A stretch of 64,000 nt of DNA from Chitinispirillales bacterium ANBcel5 (GCA_029688955.1 JARUKZ010000014.1:1-64000), one strand, 5' to 3'. Numbered from the stretch's first letter, positions 26,385 to 35,261 are shown. Notes: a model not told the origin generated them from the sequence alone. Made by a program: numbers and translations.

Positions 26385-28784
26385 ATGAAATATGGTTATT
26401 TTGACGATGCAGCACGAGAGTATATAATTACTAATCCAAAGACACCGGTAAAATGGATAAATTATATCGGTACCCTCTCTTTTGGTGGGTTTGTAGACCA
26501 TACTGGTGGGGCGTTGATCTGCAAAGGAGATCCTTCGCTTAACAGGATCACCAAATACATTCAGCAGATGCCAGCATCTGAATTCAAGGGAGAAACTCTT
26601 TATATAAGAATCAAAAAGGGTAACAGCTATAAAGTTTTTTCTCCTTTCTTTGTGCCTACGCTCGATGATTATGACAAATACGAGTGCCATGTGGGAATGG
26701 GATACAGTCGTATAGTATCAGAGTACTATGGGATTAGAACCGAGTGCACAGTTTTTGTTCCGCTTGATGGGGAAGTTGAAATCAGAGATATCCGTATTAC
26801 AAATATTTCTGATACCCCTCAGGAGATTGATCTTATTCCCGTAGTAGAATATACTCATTTCGATGCCGTAAAACAGCTTACCAATGCTGACTGGGTACCT
26901 CAAACCATGCAGTCACGGTGCTTCTCTAATGCCGATAACCAGCGTGTTTTGATTCAATATGCTTTTATGAACAGAGACAGACAAATTAATTACTTCACCT
27001 CTGATACTGCGGCTTCGTCTTTTGAAACTGATAGAGCAAAATTTTTGGGTGATAACGAGTATGGAACATGGGCTAACCCGCTCTCTCTTCAAAATGACGA
27101 ATTAAGTAACTATCAGGCTCATCGTGGTGACAACGTAGCTGTGCTGCTTCACCATTTGGGTGTACTGAAGCCCTGGGAGCAGAAAAGAGTAATAACTCAG
27201 CTGGGACAGGATGAAAATATGCTCAAGGCTAAGGATACCATTGAGCGTTACCGCAAAAAGGATGAAGTTGATAAGGCGTTTAAAGATCTTAAAGAATTTT
27301 GGCATAAATATCTTTCACAATATCAGGCTCATACACCGGATGCAGCCTTTAACAGCATGTTTAATGTACATAACCCCCGCCAGTGTTTCATTACCTACAA
27401 CTGGTCTCGCTATCTCTCCTACTACCAACTTGGGCTGGGTACAAGAGGGCTTGGATTTCGCGACAGCTCTCAGGATATAATGGGTGTTGTAGATCACATG
27501 CCCGAAAAGGCAAAAGAGCTTATAGTTAAACTGCTTTCAGTTCAGAATAAAAATGGCTCTGCGATGCATCAGTTTAACCCAATGAGTATGGAAGCTACCA
27601 ATGGTGATGCTCATGAGATGCCCGATCGCCCACAGTACTATGGTGATGATCATCTTTGGATTGTCCTTGCAGTAACTGCATATGTTAAAGAAACCGGCGA
27701 TATGGATTTTCTCGAACAATCGGTGCAGTATTATGATGGAGCCGAGAATGAAGCTACTTCGGTTAAAGAACACCTTTATCGTTCGCTTCAGTTCACCAAA
27801 AGCAATATAGGAGAACATGGGCTTCCATTGCTTGGTTTTGCTGACTGGAATGATTGTGTGAATCTTCCCACTGGCGCTGAGTCTATCTTCAACGCATGCC
27901 TCTATGGAAGGGCTCTTCTTGAGATGGTAGAGCTTGAAGAACATCTTGGAATAAAGGAAAAAGCAGACCAGTATAAAAAGGACTATGAGCTCATAGAAAA
28001 AAGGTTAAATGAAACCGCCTGGGACGGTGAATGGTATGTAAGATATTTTGATCATGACGGCACACCTTTAGGATCAAAAGAAAACAGCCATGGGCAAATC
28101 TATCTTAATGCTCAGTCCTGGCCTGTGTATGCTCAGTATGCCCCTAAAGATCGTGCGAGGACTGCGCTTGATTCTGCAAGAAGCAAACTCAATACTTCAA
28201 ATGGAATCAAATTGAGCACCCCGGGATTTAACGGCTATGATCCATCAAAGGGTGGAATCACCACCTATCCTCCCGGAGCAAAGGAAAATGGCGGAATATT
28301 CCTCCATACTAACCCCTGGGTTATGATAGCTGAAGCGATCGTTGGTAACGGGGAGCATGCCTACGAGTACTATAATCAAATCAATCCGGCAGCGAAAAAT
28401 GACGTAATTGATGAGTATGAGTGTGAGCCTTACGTATATCCGCAGAACATTCTTGGAGATGAACACCCGCAGTTTGGACTTGCAAGAAACTCCTGGCTAT
28501 CGGGAACATCATCCTGGACCTATCAGGCGGCAAGTAAGTATATACTGGGTCTGAAACCTCGCTACAATGGCTTGGAAATCAACCCATGTATCCCATCAAA
28601 ATGGGATGAAATCTCAATAGAGCGTCTTTTCCGTAATGCTACCTACAAAATCACAATCCATAACCCTAAGGGAGTATGCAAGGGGGTAAAGAAGGTTGTT
28701 GTAGATGGAAAAGAGATCGATTCGCAGATAGTGCCCATATTTGAAGACAACAAGACACATGAAGTAAGTGTTACAATGGGATAA
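26385..28784 (+). CDS. GH94 disaccharide phosphorylase (cellobiose/chitobiose/laminaribiose phosphorylase family)
   Basis: The 799-aa enzyme has the family's N-terminal opening (KYGYFDDAAREYIIT, then TPVKWINYIG). The catalytic (alpha/alpha)6 barrel has ADWND at residues 486-490, where Asp490 would be the general acid. It would phosphorolyse a beta-linked disaccharide to a sugar 1-phosphate plus a free sugar, saving ATP during polysaccharide fermentation. In place of the N-F-F-S-L-I-S-N-T-A-G-G-Y signature of cellobiose phosphorylases it reads LSFGGFVDHTGGALICKGDP, so I leave the sugar specificity open. It stands alone, cytoplasmic, without a signal peptide. Confidence 0.92.
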   Translation: MKYGYFDDAAREYIITNPKTPVKWINYIGTLSFGGFVDHTGGALICKGDPSLNRITKYIQQMPASEFKGETLYIRIKKGNSYKVFSPFFVPTLDDYDKYECHVGMGYSRIVSEYYGIRTECTVFVPLDGEVEIRDIRITNISDTPQEIDLIPVVEYTHFDAVKQLTNADWVPQTMQSRCFSNADNQRVLIQYAFMNRDRQINYFTSDTAASSFETDRAKFLGDNEYGTWANPLSLQNDELSNYQAHRGDNVAVLLHHLGVLKPWEQKRVITQLGQDENMLKAKDTIERYRKKDEVDKAFKDLKEFWHKYLSQYQAHTPDAAFNSMFNVHNPRQCFITYNWSRYLSYYQLGLGTRGLGFRDSSQDIMGVVDHMPEKAKELIVKLLSVQNKNGSAMHQFNPMSMEATNGDAHEMPDRPQYYGDDHLWIVLAVTAYVKETGDMDFLEQSVQYYDGAENEATSVKEHLYRSLQFTKSNIGEHGLPLLGFADWNDCVNLPTGAESIFNACLYGRALLEMVELEEHLGIKEKADQYKKDYELIEKRLNETAWDGEWYVRYFDHDGTPLGSKENSHGQIYLNAQSWPVYAQYAPKDRARTALDSARSKLNTSNGIKLSTPGFNGYDPSKGGITTYPPGAKENGGIFLHTNPWVMIAEAIVGNGEHAYEYYNQINPAAKNDVIDEYECEPYVYPQNILGDEHPQFGLARNSWLSGTSSWTYQAASKYILGLKPRYNGLEINPCIPSKWDEISIERLFRNATYKITIHNPKGVCKGVKKVVVDGKEIDSQIVPIFEDNKTHEVSVTMG

Positions 28785-28798
28785 TAAGTTTTTCAGGT

Positions 28799-28819
28799 GG
28801 CCGGGATATTTTCCCGGTC
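28799..28819. terminator. Hairpin between convergent genes
   Basis: A GC-rich stem (28799-28806 with 28811-28819, one G-T pair) sits between the GH94 stop and the stop of the methyltransferase on the other strand. It is likely to end both transcripts. Confidence 0.65.
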
Positions 28820-28845
28820 ATCACTCATTATTCAACCTGCCTGTT

Positions 28846-30231
28846 TTAAATCCTCTCCATTAAATATAACGTTCTCAAACTTTCCCTTAGCTGATAGATA
28901 TTACCTATTTTAAAGTGTTGCATAAATGAGTGCTCAAAATTTGGTTGTGAGTACCATTCAAAAGAATCGAAGCGGGTGCAAAGTAGTTGCTTGACCTGAG
29001 GATCTGATACAGGAACAAACTCTATGATTAATACTTTACACAGTTTGGAGAAATACTGTGCAATCATTTCAAAGGGAACATTATTACCGATAGCTATATG
29101 ATGTACAAGGGCTAAAGCAAGCATGCAATCTGCAGGCCCACGCTGCTCAAGGCTCTTGTGTTCTTTATTGGCCCACCCTGATGGCGGACTGGGATTAGTT
29201 AATTCTGCTACTAAAGGAAGTACGCCCCTTATGTTTTTTGCCTTATTAAGAGTATGATTTTTATCAATCACCGAATGGTCACTATCAAAAGCAGTAACCA
29301 AAATACCTTTGTCCTGGGCAAGTCTACTGAATGTTCCGTCATTACAACCTAAATCCCACAGCGTGGCAGGCTTGGTCTGATCAAGATAATTTGAAATCAC
29401 CTCCTTTTTCTCTGAAAAAGAAGATTGTGAATAGGAAAAATGTGAGTAATATTCTATCCAGGTCTTATTAGCAGGCGGAGAGGGCATTTTGGAGATTATT
29501 CCTTTAAGATGGGCGATCATACCTGAAAGTGAGCGGGTTGGAAGTGCTTTCTTCTGTTTGGAAGGCTTTTGTGTACGGTATCTCATTTGAAGTTTCGCAT
29601 GTAGATGAATATGCAAAAAAATAGATGGGCTAAGCCAGGTAGAGAAGGGGAGAAGTTTGCTTGTAAGGTCGACAGGAATACCATCTACATTGGACTGCAG
29701 CAGCTGTACCATGCGTGGATCTTTATGAGACATAAGTAAAAGTGGCGCCAGAAAGTGCTGGCAAAACTGGCGATACCCAACCCAGGGATCGCCAGCTTTG
29801 TATGAATCAAAGGAGAGTGTATCGATAAAAACTGCTTTGCCCTTAAAAAATTGAATATTATAAGCACTGCAGTCTTTAAGGATCATAGAATGTTTGATTG
29901 AGTGTTCTAAAATTTCAAGAGTGCATAATGCCGCATCTTTAAGTTGGTTAAAACACCATTCGTAAGGGTAGGAGATGAAAGGTAAAGTATATGGTTTTAT
30001 TATAAGGTGAGATGAATTTGGATGAAATGGATCGATATCAACCTGTTTGTGTCTTATCAGTAGCTCCTGTTTCGCTAAAACCTCATACAATCCGGAGCTT
30101 AACAGGTAGTTGTATTGATGCCTGTACTGTTTATTAATCTGTCGATACAGTATGCCGTTTCTTGAGAAGACAAAACCAGCAGGATCCCTGAAGGATGATT
30201 CAACCCTACCCTCAATCATTTTGAAATTCAC
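28846..30231 (-). CDS. NoeA-like SAM-dependent methyltransferase with N-terminal kinase-like domain
   Basis: The 461-aa protein has an N-terminal part (about 1-200) with a degenerate small-molecule-kinase pattern (LKDCSAYNIQFF, then VFIDTLSF). A class I methyltransferase domain follows (about 285-440) with the SAM loop LWDLGCNDGTFS and acidic DSDHS. This architecture is that of the NoeA-like nodulation-protein family, whose substrates are mostly unknown but often linked to surface glycans. It overlaps the small membrane protein gene upstream by 20 bp, so the two are translationally coupled. Confidence 0.82.
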   Translation of the reverse strand: MNFKMIEGRVESSFRDPAGFVFSRNGILYRQINKQYRHQYNYLLSSGLYEVLAKQELLIRHKQVDIDPFHPNSSHLIIKPYTLPFISYPYEWCFNQLKDAALCTLEILEHSIKHSMILKDCSAYNIQFFKGKAVFIDTLSFDSYKAGDPWVGYRQFCQHFLAPLLLMSHKDPRMVQLLQSNVDGIPVDLTSKLLPFSTWLSPSIFLHIHLHAKLQMRYRTQKPSKQKKALPTRSLSGMIAHLKGIISKMPSPPANKTWIEYYSHFSYSQSSFSEKKEVISNYLDQTKPATLWDLGCNDGTFSRLAQDKGILVTAFDSDHSVIDKNHTLNKAKNIRGVLPLVAELTNPSPPSGWANKEHKSLEQRGPADCMLALALVHHIAIGNNVPFEMIAQYFSKLCKVLIIEFVPVSDPQVKQLLCTRFDSFEWYSQPNFEHSFMQHFKIGNIYQLRESLRTLYLMERI

Positions 30232-30436
30232 TTCTTACTCTTTGACGTTTTGGCTTTCGTAGTACTAAAAGGATTTTTTTCCAATAAATTTTTACTGCAT
30301 AAAGAACACCAAAAAATGAAGCTAAAATAATTTGCAGAACATAACTGCCGGTTCCCATATCAATATAACTGTAAACTGGTGAGAAAAAACCGGTAAAAAA
30401 AAGCATTGCCAACAATAATTCTGAAATGTATTTCAC
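30212..30436 (-). CDS. Small membrane protein of the YIDxGTGS type
   Basis: The 74-aa product has a signal-like first helix (about 5-23), then YIDMGTGSYVLQIILASFFG and a second helix ending in a basic tail (KIYWKKILLVLRKPKRQR). The Y-I-D-x-G-T-G-S motif before a membrane helix marks a widespread small family that is, to my knowledge, found next to NoeA-like methyltransferases and glycan genes. Its function is unknown. It overlaps the methyltransferase gene and is the first gene after a sigma-54-type promoter. Confidence 0.78.
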   Translation of the reverse strand: MKYISELLLAMLFFTGFFSPVYSYIDMGTGSYVLQIILASFFGVLYAVKIYWKKILLVLRKPKRQRVRSEFQND

Positions 30437-30485
30437 ATTACCTCCAGGTAAATTGGACTGTTTCAGTTAACTACTACGTATAGTA

Positions 30486-30500
30486 GCAAAGTGAATGCCC
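30486..30500 (-). promoter_or_regulatory. Sigma-54 (-24/-12) promoter candidate for the small membrane protein/NoeA-like operon
   Basis: On the minus strand the site reads GGGCA-TTCACT-TTGC, differing from consensus only in the first base. GG and GC are 12 bp apart. The predicted start of transcription near 30474 is about 38 nt before the ATG at 30436. Confidence 0.5.
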
Positions 30501-30683
30501 AATGCAATTGAATGTGTTTTTTTCCCGATTCAAAACTATTTAACAACATACACTGATTAAGAAAAAAGGTTTCCAAATGGTTGAAACAAAAGGATATAGA
30601 AATCAAATAAAGGGAGGAATGTTCATTTATAATGAACTTATTTTTAAACAAGGGTCACTAAAATTTTTGAAAACTTCGGAGCT

Positions 30684-30735
30684 GTTCGGGTCAGCCCCCC
30701 CAATTTAACTGCCCGAACGGTTTCCGTTTTTTTAT
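30684..30735 (+). terminator. Overlapping hairpins with T tract: attenuator-like element
   Basis: GTTCGGG (30684-30690) pairs with CCCGAAC (30712-30718), with three more pairs inside past one unpaired base. The right arm overlaps AACGG (30716-30720), which can instead pair with CCGTT (30724-30728), just before a run of T residues. Mutually exclusive stems ending in a T tract, about 180 nt upstream of a start codon and with no plus-strand gene before them for nearly 2 kb, look like an attenuator or the 3' end of a small RNA. Confidence 0.5.
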
Positions 30736-30916
30736 GTATCTCCCCGCTAATCCTGTGAATTCCTCCCCCTCCCCTGCTTATAACAACGACAAAAGGATGA
30801 CATTTATGGCCGTTATAAAAAAAAACTGAAACATTACTACTGTTATTGGAAAAAAAATTCGACCTTTATGTATTATTATAGTACTTTTTAATAGGACCTC
30901 TGAAAACTGGAAGGAT

Positions 30917-33454
30917 ATGAAGAACTCAAGAAAAACGATTTGCTTGCTTATTGAAGGTCTTGGTGGTTTGTACTACTCTCAAATCTGGCCAGGTATTTCT
31001 GATGGTGCGCGGTCTTATGATGCTAACCTGATCTGCTATGAGGGTGGGACACTGCGCATATCACCCTGGAACCCTTATGAGTTTCAGTCTAATATGATTT
31101 ATAATCATATACCGGTCGAAAACATCGATGGCCTTATTATATCTGGAACTTTGAAAAATTTCATATCCGATAGAGAGTTTTCGCTTTTTTTAGAGCGATT
31201 CAACAGAATTCCTATCGTTACCCTGGCCCCTACTCTTGAAGATATCCCCGCTGTTTTAATCGATAACTCCTCTGGTGTAAGGAGTGTAATATCGCATCTG
31301 GTTACAGTTCACGGTCACAACAGGTTCGCCTTTATCGGTGGTCCTCAGGGTAATGTGGATGCTTCTCAGCGACAGGAGCTTTTTCAGAAGATCATGTTTG
31401 AATATGGACTTGAAGGGGGAAGCGACAGGGTAATTGCTGAAGATTTTAGCAGAGAGGGGGGCGGGCGTGCTGCAAAGAAATTTTTACAACGTGGAATATC
31501 TTTTGATGCACTGATTGCCGTAAATGATGAATCTGCGTTGGGTGCTATTGCTGCTCTGCAGGAATCGGGTATAAGGGTTCCTGAAGATGTTGCTGTCGCC
31601 GGCTTTGATGGAATCGAAGAGGGGGAACTAACCACACCACCTCTTACTACCGTAAGGCAGCCATTCTATGAAATCGGTAAATCTGCTGTGGATATACTTA
31701 CTACGCTTATTGAGGGTGGAAGTGTTCCAATGCGTACAGTGCTTGATGCACCTTTGGTAATACGCCAGTCGTGTGGATGTTTTATTAACCCTCAGCACTC
31801 CTTAAACATCATTCATAGTGATTTACCTGACCCAGTAGGGATCGAAACACATGAGGAAAAATGTGAGTGGCTAATCAATTCATTGAAAATGTTTGAACCC
31901 TTGATTGAGGAAAAAATTGGCTCAGGGGATGAGCTTAAACGACTCGTCGAAGCGTTTATCGATGAGGTGGAAAATGATAGTGATGGAGTTTTCTTACCTG
32001 CTTTAAACAGAGTAGTCAGGACAATTGTTTTGGCAGGAGAAGATGCTTTGCAGTGGCAGAAAATACTGGCTGCTATGAGGCGATTTGTGGGTACTTTGGT
32101 TGGTGATAAGCTAAAAAGGGCTGATTTGCTTCTGCATGATGCCTACAACTTATTCAGTGAAGCTGCTGTGCGGGTGCAAACACATAAACGTCTCATTGAA
32201 GAACAACAGGCTGCACTTCTGCGCTCCGCAGGGCAGGCAATTGCTAACTCCTTTGACATTCCTACTTTGAGCAAAGCAATAGAACGTGAATTTCCCAAAA
32301 TAGGAATAGATGAGTTTTATCTCTCATTATATGACAAAAACAGTGAAAATTTTAATACCTCCAACACTATTTTTGCTCTCAAAGACGGAAAGAAAAGTCC
32401 ACTTCCCAAAAATATCAGCTTCAGTAGCAGGGAATTACTGCCCGGGGGATTAAAAAAACTCAGTGCTCCGTGGCAACTGGTCATTCAACCTCTATACTTC
32501 AAACATGAACAACTGGGGTTTGCACTGTTTAGATCAACGTGCTGTAAGGGTTTTGTTTTTCACATATTAAGCCAGCACCTTTGTGGAGCATTGCAAGGCG
32601 CATTGCTCATGAAAAAAGTTCAGGAACAGGCCATTACCCTTGAGCAGACAAATCAACAGCTTCAAAAGTTACGGGAGCAGGAACATGCTTATCTGGAAGC
32701 AATAAAACGGGAGCTAGAGCTGGGAAGAAAAATTCAGTCCTCTTTTCTCCCTGACTCATTGCCGCAGATAAAAGGATGGCAATCCAAAGCGCTGTTTTTA
32801 CCTGCAAGAGAAGTTTCCGGTGATTTTTATGATGCATTTATGTTAAAAGATGGTCGGGCTGCCTATGTTATTGCCGACGTTTCGGGAAAGGATGTAAGTG
32901 CTGCACTATTTATGTCTCTTATCAGGACTCTTATCAGGGCTTTTACAGAGCAATCAGCAGAGAGCATCAAAGATCCCCTTAGTGCAGTCGATTTCGCCAA
33001 CAAATATATCGCACTTCATCACCACACCGGAACAGGACGGTTTATGTATGCAACCATGTTCTTTGCTGTAGTTGATCCAAAAACTGGCGAGGTGATCTAT
33101 ATTAATGCTGGTCATAATCCCCCAGCTTTGCTTAGAGCAAATGGAGAGATTAAAAAGTGGCTTGATCCAACAGGACCGGCTGTGGGTATCTCTGATGAGC
33201 TTGATTTTAATCAGGAGAAGCTAACATTAAACCACGGAGAAATGATCCTCTTATATACTGATGGAGTTATTGAAGCACGAAATGCAAATGGCGAGTTTTT
33301 CACCAAAACAAAATTTTCAAAACTGATTAACAGACCCTATGCTTCTGCTTGTGAGATTATTGAAAAAGTCGAAGAAACTCTGAGTGAGCATAGCGAGGGT
33401 ACTGTTCCCTATGATGATATTACAATGCTTGCTCTGCGTAGGGAAAAGCAGTAG
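30917..33454 (+). CDS. LacI-type sugar-binding domain fused to SpoIIE (PP2C) phosphatase
   Basis: Residues 1-290 of the 845-aa protein form a LacI/periplasmic-binding-protein-type ligand domain (DGLIISGTL, AFIGGPQGN, ALIAVNDESALGAI, VAGFDGIEEG) ending in the SCGC motif seen in LacI-like fusion regulators. It has no helix-turn-helix before it and no signal peptide. A helical linker (about 300-440), a GAF-like domain (about 440-570) and a coiled coil (about 570-600) lead to a SpoIIE/RsbU-type PP2C phosphatase (about 605-845). The phosphatase has VSGDFYDAF, IADVSGKDVSAALFMS, INAGHNPPALL and YTDGVIEA. It probably dephosphorylates an anti-sigma-factor antagonist in response to a cytoplasmic sugar. 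Confidence 0.88.
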   Translation: MKNSRKTICLLIEGLGGLYYSQIWPGISDGARSYDANLICYEGGTLRISPWNPYEFQSNMIYNHIPVENIDGLIISGTLKNFISDREFSLFLERFNRIPIVTLAPTLEDIPAVLIDNSSGVRSVISHLVTVHGHNRFAFIGGPQGNVDASQRQELFQKIMFEYGLEGGSDRVIAEDFSREGGGRAAKKFLQRGISFDALIAVNDESALGAIAALQESGIRVPEDVAVAGFDGIEEGELTTPPLTTVRQPFYEIGKSAVDILTTLIEGGSVPMRTVLDAPLVIRQSCGCFINPQHSLNIIHSDLPDPVGIETHEEKCEWLINSLKMFEPLIEEKIGSGDELKRLVEAFIDEVENDSDGVFLPALNRVVRTIVLAGEDALQWQKILAAMRRFVGTLVGDKLKRADLLLHDAYNLFSEAAVRVQTHKRLIEEQQAALLRSAGQAIANSFDIPTLSKAIEREFPKIGIDEFYLSLYDKNSENFNTSNTIFALKDGKKSPLPKNISFSSRELLPGGLKKLSAPWQLVIQPLYFKHEQLGFALFRSTCCKGFVFHILSQHLCGALQGALLMKKVQEQAITLEQTNQQLQKLREQEHAYLEAIKRELELGRKIQSSFLPDSLPQIKGWQSKALFLPAREVSGDFYDAFMLKDGRAAYVIADVSGKDVSAALFMSLIRTLIRAFTEQSAESIKDPLSAVDFANKYIALHHHTGTGRFMYATMFFAVVDPKTGEVIYINAGHNPPALLRANGEIKKWLDPTGPAVGISDELDFNQEKLTLNHGEMILLYTDGVIEARNANGEFFTKTKFSKLINRPYASACEIIEKVEETLSEHSEGTVPYDDITMLALRREKQ

Positions 33455-33471
33455 GAAATAAATAAATGAGG

Positions 33472-34593
33472 TTACTGAGGTGAAAGGTCTATTTTCGTTG
33501 AAATATAGGGGATAAGATCTTTGCAGGATAACACACCTGCAAGATTTCCAAAATTATCTGTTACTACTACACATCCCTTTTGAAGATTTTTCATTAGCAC
33601 TAATGCATCAACAACATCACTGTTAATGCTTAAACTATTGCAATCATCGCAGTTTACTGCTATTTCAGAAATTTTCTTTTCTTCCCAAAGCATCTCCGGT
33701 ATTGAATTAAAACTTGAAATGTCTACTTGTTTCAATAGTGAACCTGCAACATTTACTGGAAAAGTTTCAAAATGATACTTGGAAAGATATTCTTTTTTAA
33801 AAAAACTCAGTGAAACAGACCCAGGGACAATAATGGGATTACGCCTCATATATTTCTGGACCTTTTCTCCTCTAAAAAAATCCTGTAATTTTTTTGTTTG
33901 GTATGAATTATAAAGAGAACTGTTTTGGAGTATAGCTATTATCAGGGTCCATAAACCAAAAATAAATCGACCTTTAAGTAGCAGAGCAATACCTGAGGTA
34001 AAAAGAACAAGGCTGGTTATAGTACCCGCCCAAAAAAGCAACTCAACGTTACCCCTCTTTTTTTTCAAATAGTTGTGGAGTAGATGGCTCAGATCCATTG
34101 GGGGTATTGGAATCAGGTTTATCACTGCTAAAAAAAAGTTGAAATAAATTATACAGGTTATAATAGTTGACAAAGCAGAGTTTGTAATCTGCACTGAAGG
34201 AACTAAAAAAAATAAAGATAGGAACAGCGCAAAAAGGAAATTAAAGAGTGGGCCGGAGAGAACGGTTAAAAGGTCATAGGGGTTATATGGATTTTGACCG
34301 GTACTACCAAAAAGGTAAATGGTACGTTTGGGCCACTCACCTGCTTTAAGGACAGAAACGAGCATATGGCCGCTTTCATGAATCATTACAGAAAAAAGAA
34401 TACCACATGTTGCTAAAATACTATAACCCCATAGATGTGACAGCTTAAATTCATGAGGTGAAAGATTGATTAGAAATTGTGTGAAACTCCAGCTAAATAG
34501 AGGGAAAAGAAACAGCCAACTTTTATCCATTAAAAACGGCAAGTGCAGCAGATTAAAAATGAACTTCTTAGGTTGACAATATGTTAAACACAC
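33472..34593 (-). CDS. M50-family intramembrane metalloprotease with C-terminal CBS domains
   Basis: The 373-aa site-2-protease-like protein has several membrane helices, the zinc motif HESGH, and NLIPIPPMDLSHLL in place of the usual N-x-x-P-x-x-P-L-D-G. The C-terminal third (about 245-370) has CBS-type segments (VDALVLMKNLQKGCVVVTDN, then GVLSCKDLI). CBS domains in such proteases usually bind adenosyl ligands. The start is a GTG with no clear ribosome binding site, overlapping the gene upstream by 10 bp, so translation is probably coupled. Substrate unknown. Confidence 0.85.
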   Translation of the reverse strand: MCLTYCQPKKFIFNLLHLPFLMDKSWLFLFPLFSWSFTQFLINLSPHEFKLSHLWGYSILATCGILFSVMIHESGHMLVSVLKAGEWPKRTIYLFGSTGQNPYNPYDLLTVLSGPLFNFLFALFLSLFFLVPSVQITNSALSTIITCIIYFNFFLAVINLIPIPPMDLSHLLHNYLKKKRGNVELLFWAGTITSLVLFTSGIALLLKGRFIFGLWTLIIAILQNSSLYNSYQTKKLQDFFRGEKVQKYMRRNPIIVPGSVSLSFFKKEYLSKYHFETFPVNVAGSLLKQVDISSFNSIPEMLWEEKKISEIAVNCDDCNSLSINSDVVDALVLMKNLQKGCVVVTDNFGNLAGVLSCKDLIPYISTKIDLSPQ

Positions 34594-35084
34594 AAAGCTT
34601 TGGCATTGGGTAGTTTGTTGTATACTATTTCTTTTTCTTTATGTTCATGTTGAGATGTTATAAAATCTTTGCTGGTTTCCAAAACATCTCGTAACATTTG
34701 TTTGGCTATTTCAGAGAGAAAAATCAAGAGTTCTCTGGTCTGCTTATCTTCTTCAAATATTGCAAGATCATTATACAGCTTTATATCTTTTTGGATTAAT
34801 TTTTTAGCAACTGAGCAGATTTGGTCTGTTTGCAAGCAAAAAAGAGGAAAATTAAATTGTTTAAGTTCTCCTTGTTTGTACTCTTTGAGATCACTGTAAT
34901 TGTGTAGAGCGGATTTGAGATTAGTTTTCACATACAGTTCTCGGCTTTTGGCTGCAAGATAGTAAAGAAAACGCCGGTTAATTGTATTGTGGCAAAGCTT
35001 AGCTTGTATTTCATAAAAATGGGTATTTTCAGTTGAACGTTGTAGTGCAAAACTTAGAAAGTCTTTATAGCGTTCGTTAGGCAT
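34584..35084 (-). CDS. Helical protein, possibly ferritin-like
   Basis: The 166-aa protein appears all-helical. Its opening (YKDFLSFALQRSTENTHFYE, then YYLAAKSRE) recalls the first helices of rubrerythrin-like proteins. The iron-binding E...ExxH pattern is incomplete, so an intact diiron site is doubtful. It is the first gene of a two-gene unit with the M50 protease and lies downstream of a sigma-54-type site. I assign no function beyond the fold guess. Confidence 0.6.
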   Translation of the reverse strand: MPNERYKDFLSFALQRSTENTHFYEIQAKLCHNTINRRFLYYLAAKSRELYVKTNLKSALHNYSDLKEYKQGELKQFNFPLFCLQTDQICSVAKKLIQKDIKLYNDLAIFEEDKQTRELLIFLSEIAKQMLRDVLETSKDFITSQHEHKEKEIVYNKLPNAKALCV

Positions 35085-35151
35085 ACTTTTCTCCGGTTAA
35101 ATAGAGTTACTAGATACTTTAGCGAAATTCTACTTAGCATGGTACAATTAA

Positions 35152-35166
35152 GCAAAGATTATGCCG
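35152..35166 (-). promoter_or_regulatory. Sigma-54 (-24/-12) promoter candidate for the ferritin-like/M50 operon
   Basis: On the minus strand the site reads CGGCA-TAATCT-TTGC, with the invariant GG and GC 12 bp apart. Transcription would start near 35140, about 56 nt before the ATG at 35084. It shares the CTTTGC -12 form with the sites at 14431 and 30486. Confidence 0.5.
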
Positions 35167-35196
35167 GTTAAATAATGCTTAGAGTGGGCGAAAATA

Positions 35197-35230
35197 AAAA
35201 TAACCCTCCTGCTTTTCGGAGGGTTATTTT
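35197..35230. terminator. Bidirectional intrinsic terminator
   Basis: A perfect 13-bp stem (35197-35209 with 35218-35230) with an 8-nt loop has A residues on one flank and T residues on the other. It therefore carries a T tract in both directions. It lies 32 bp after the stop of the NtrC-type gene and upstream of the ferritin-like operon, insulating the two. Confidence 0.9.
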
Positions 35231-35261
35231 TTAAAATAGGAATAATTCTGAGAAAACGATT

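Larger units (their letters stand above)
30437..30916. other. Divergent intergenic region
   Basis: The region separates the minus-strand NoeA-like operon from the plus-strand receptor gene. It holds the sigma-54-type site (30486-30500, minus), the paired hairpins described separately (30684-30735) and a C-rich tract near 30760-30775. A 10-codon ORF (30797-30829) is preceded by AAAAGG. Nothing else is recognised. Confidence 0.45.

Noticed and set aside
30463-30651. 62-codon minus-strand ORF
   Set aside because: It overlaps the sigma-54-type site and AT-rich promoter region, has no recognisable domain and is probably chance.
30797-30829. 10-codon leader peptide ORF preceded by AAAAGG
   Set aside because: It is too short to support, has no run of a regulatory amino acid, and does not overlap the hairpin pair upstream.
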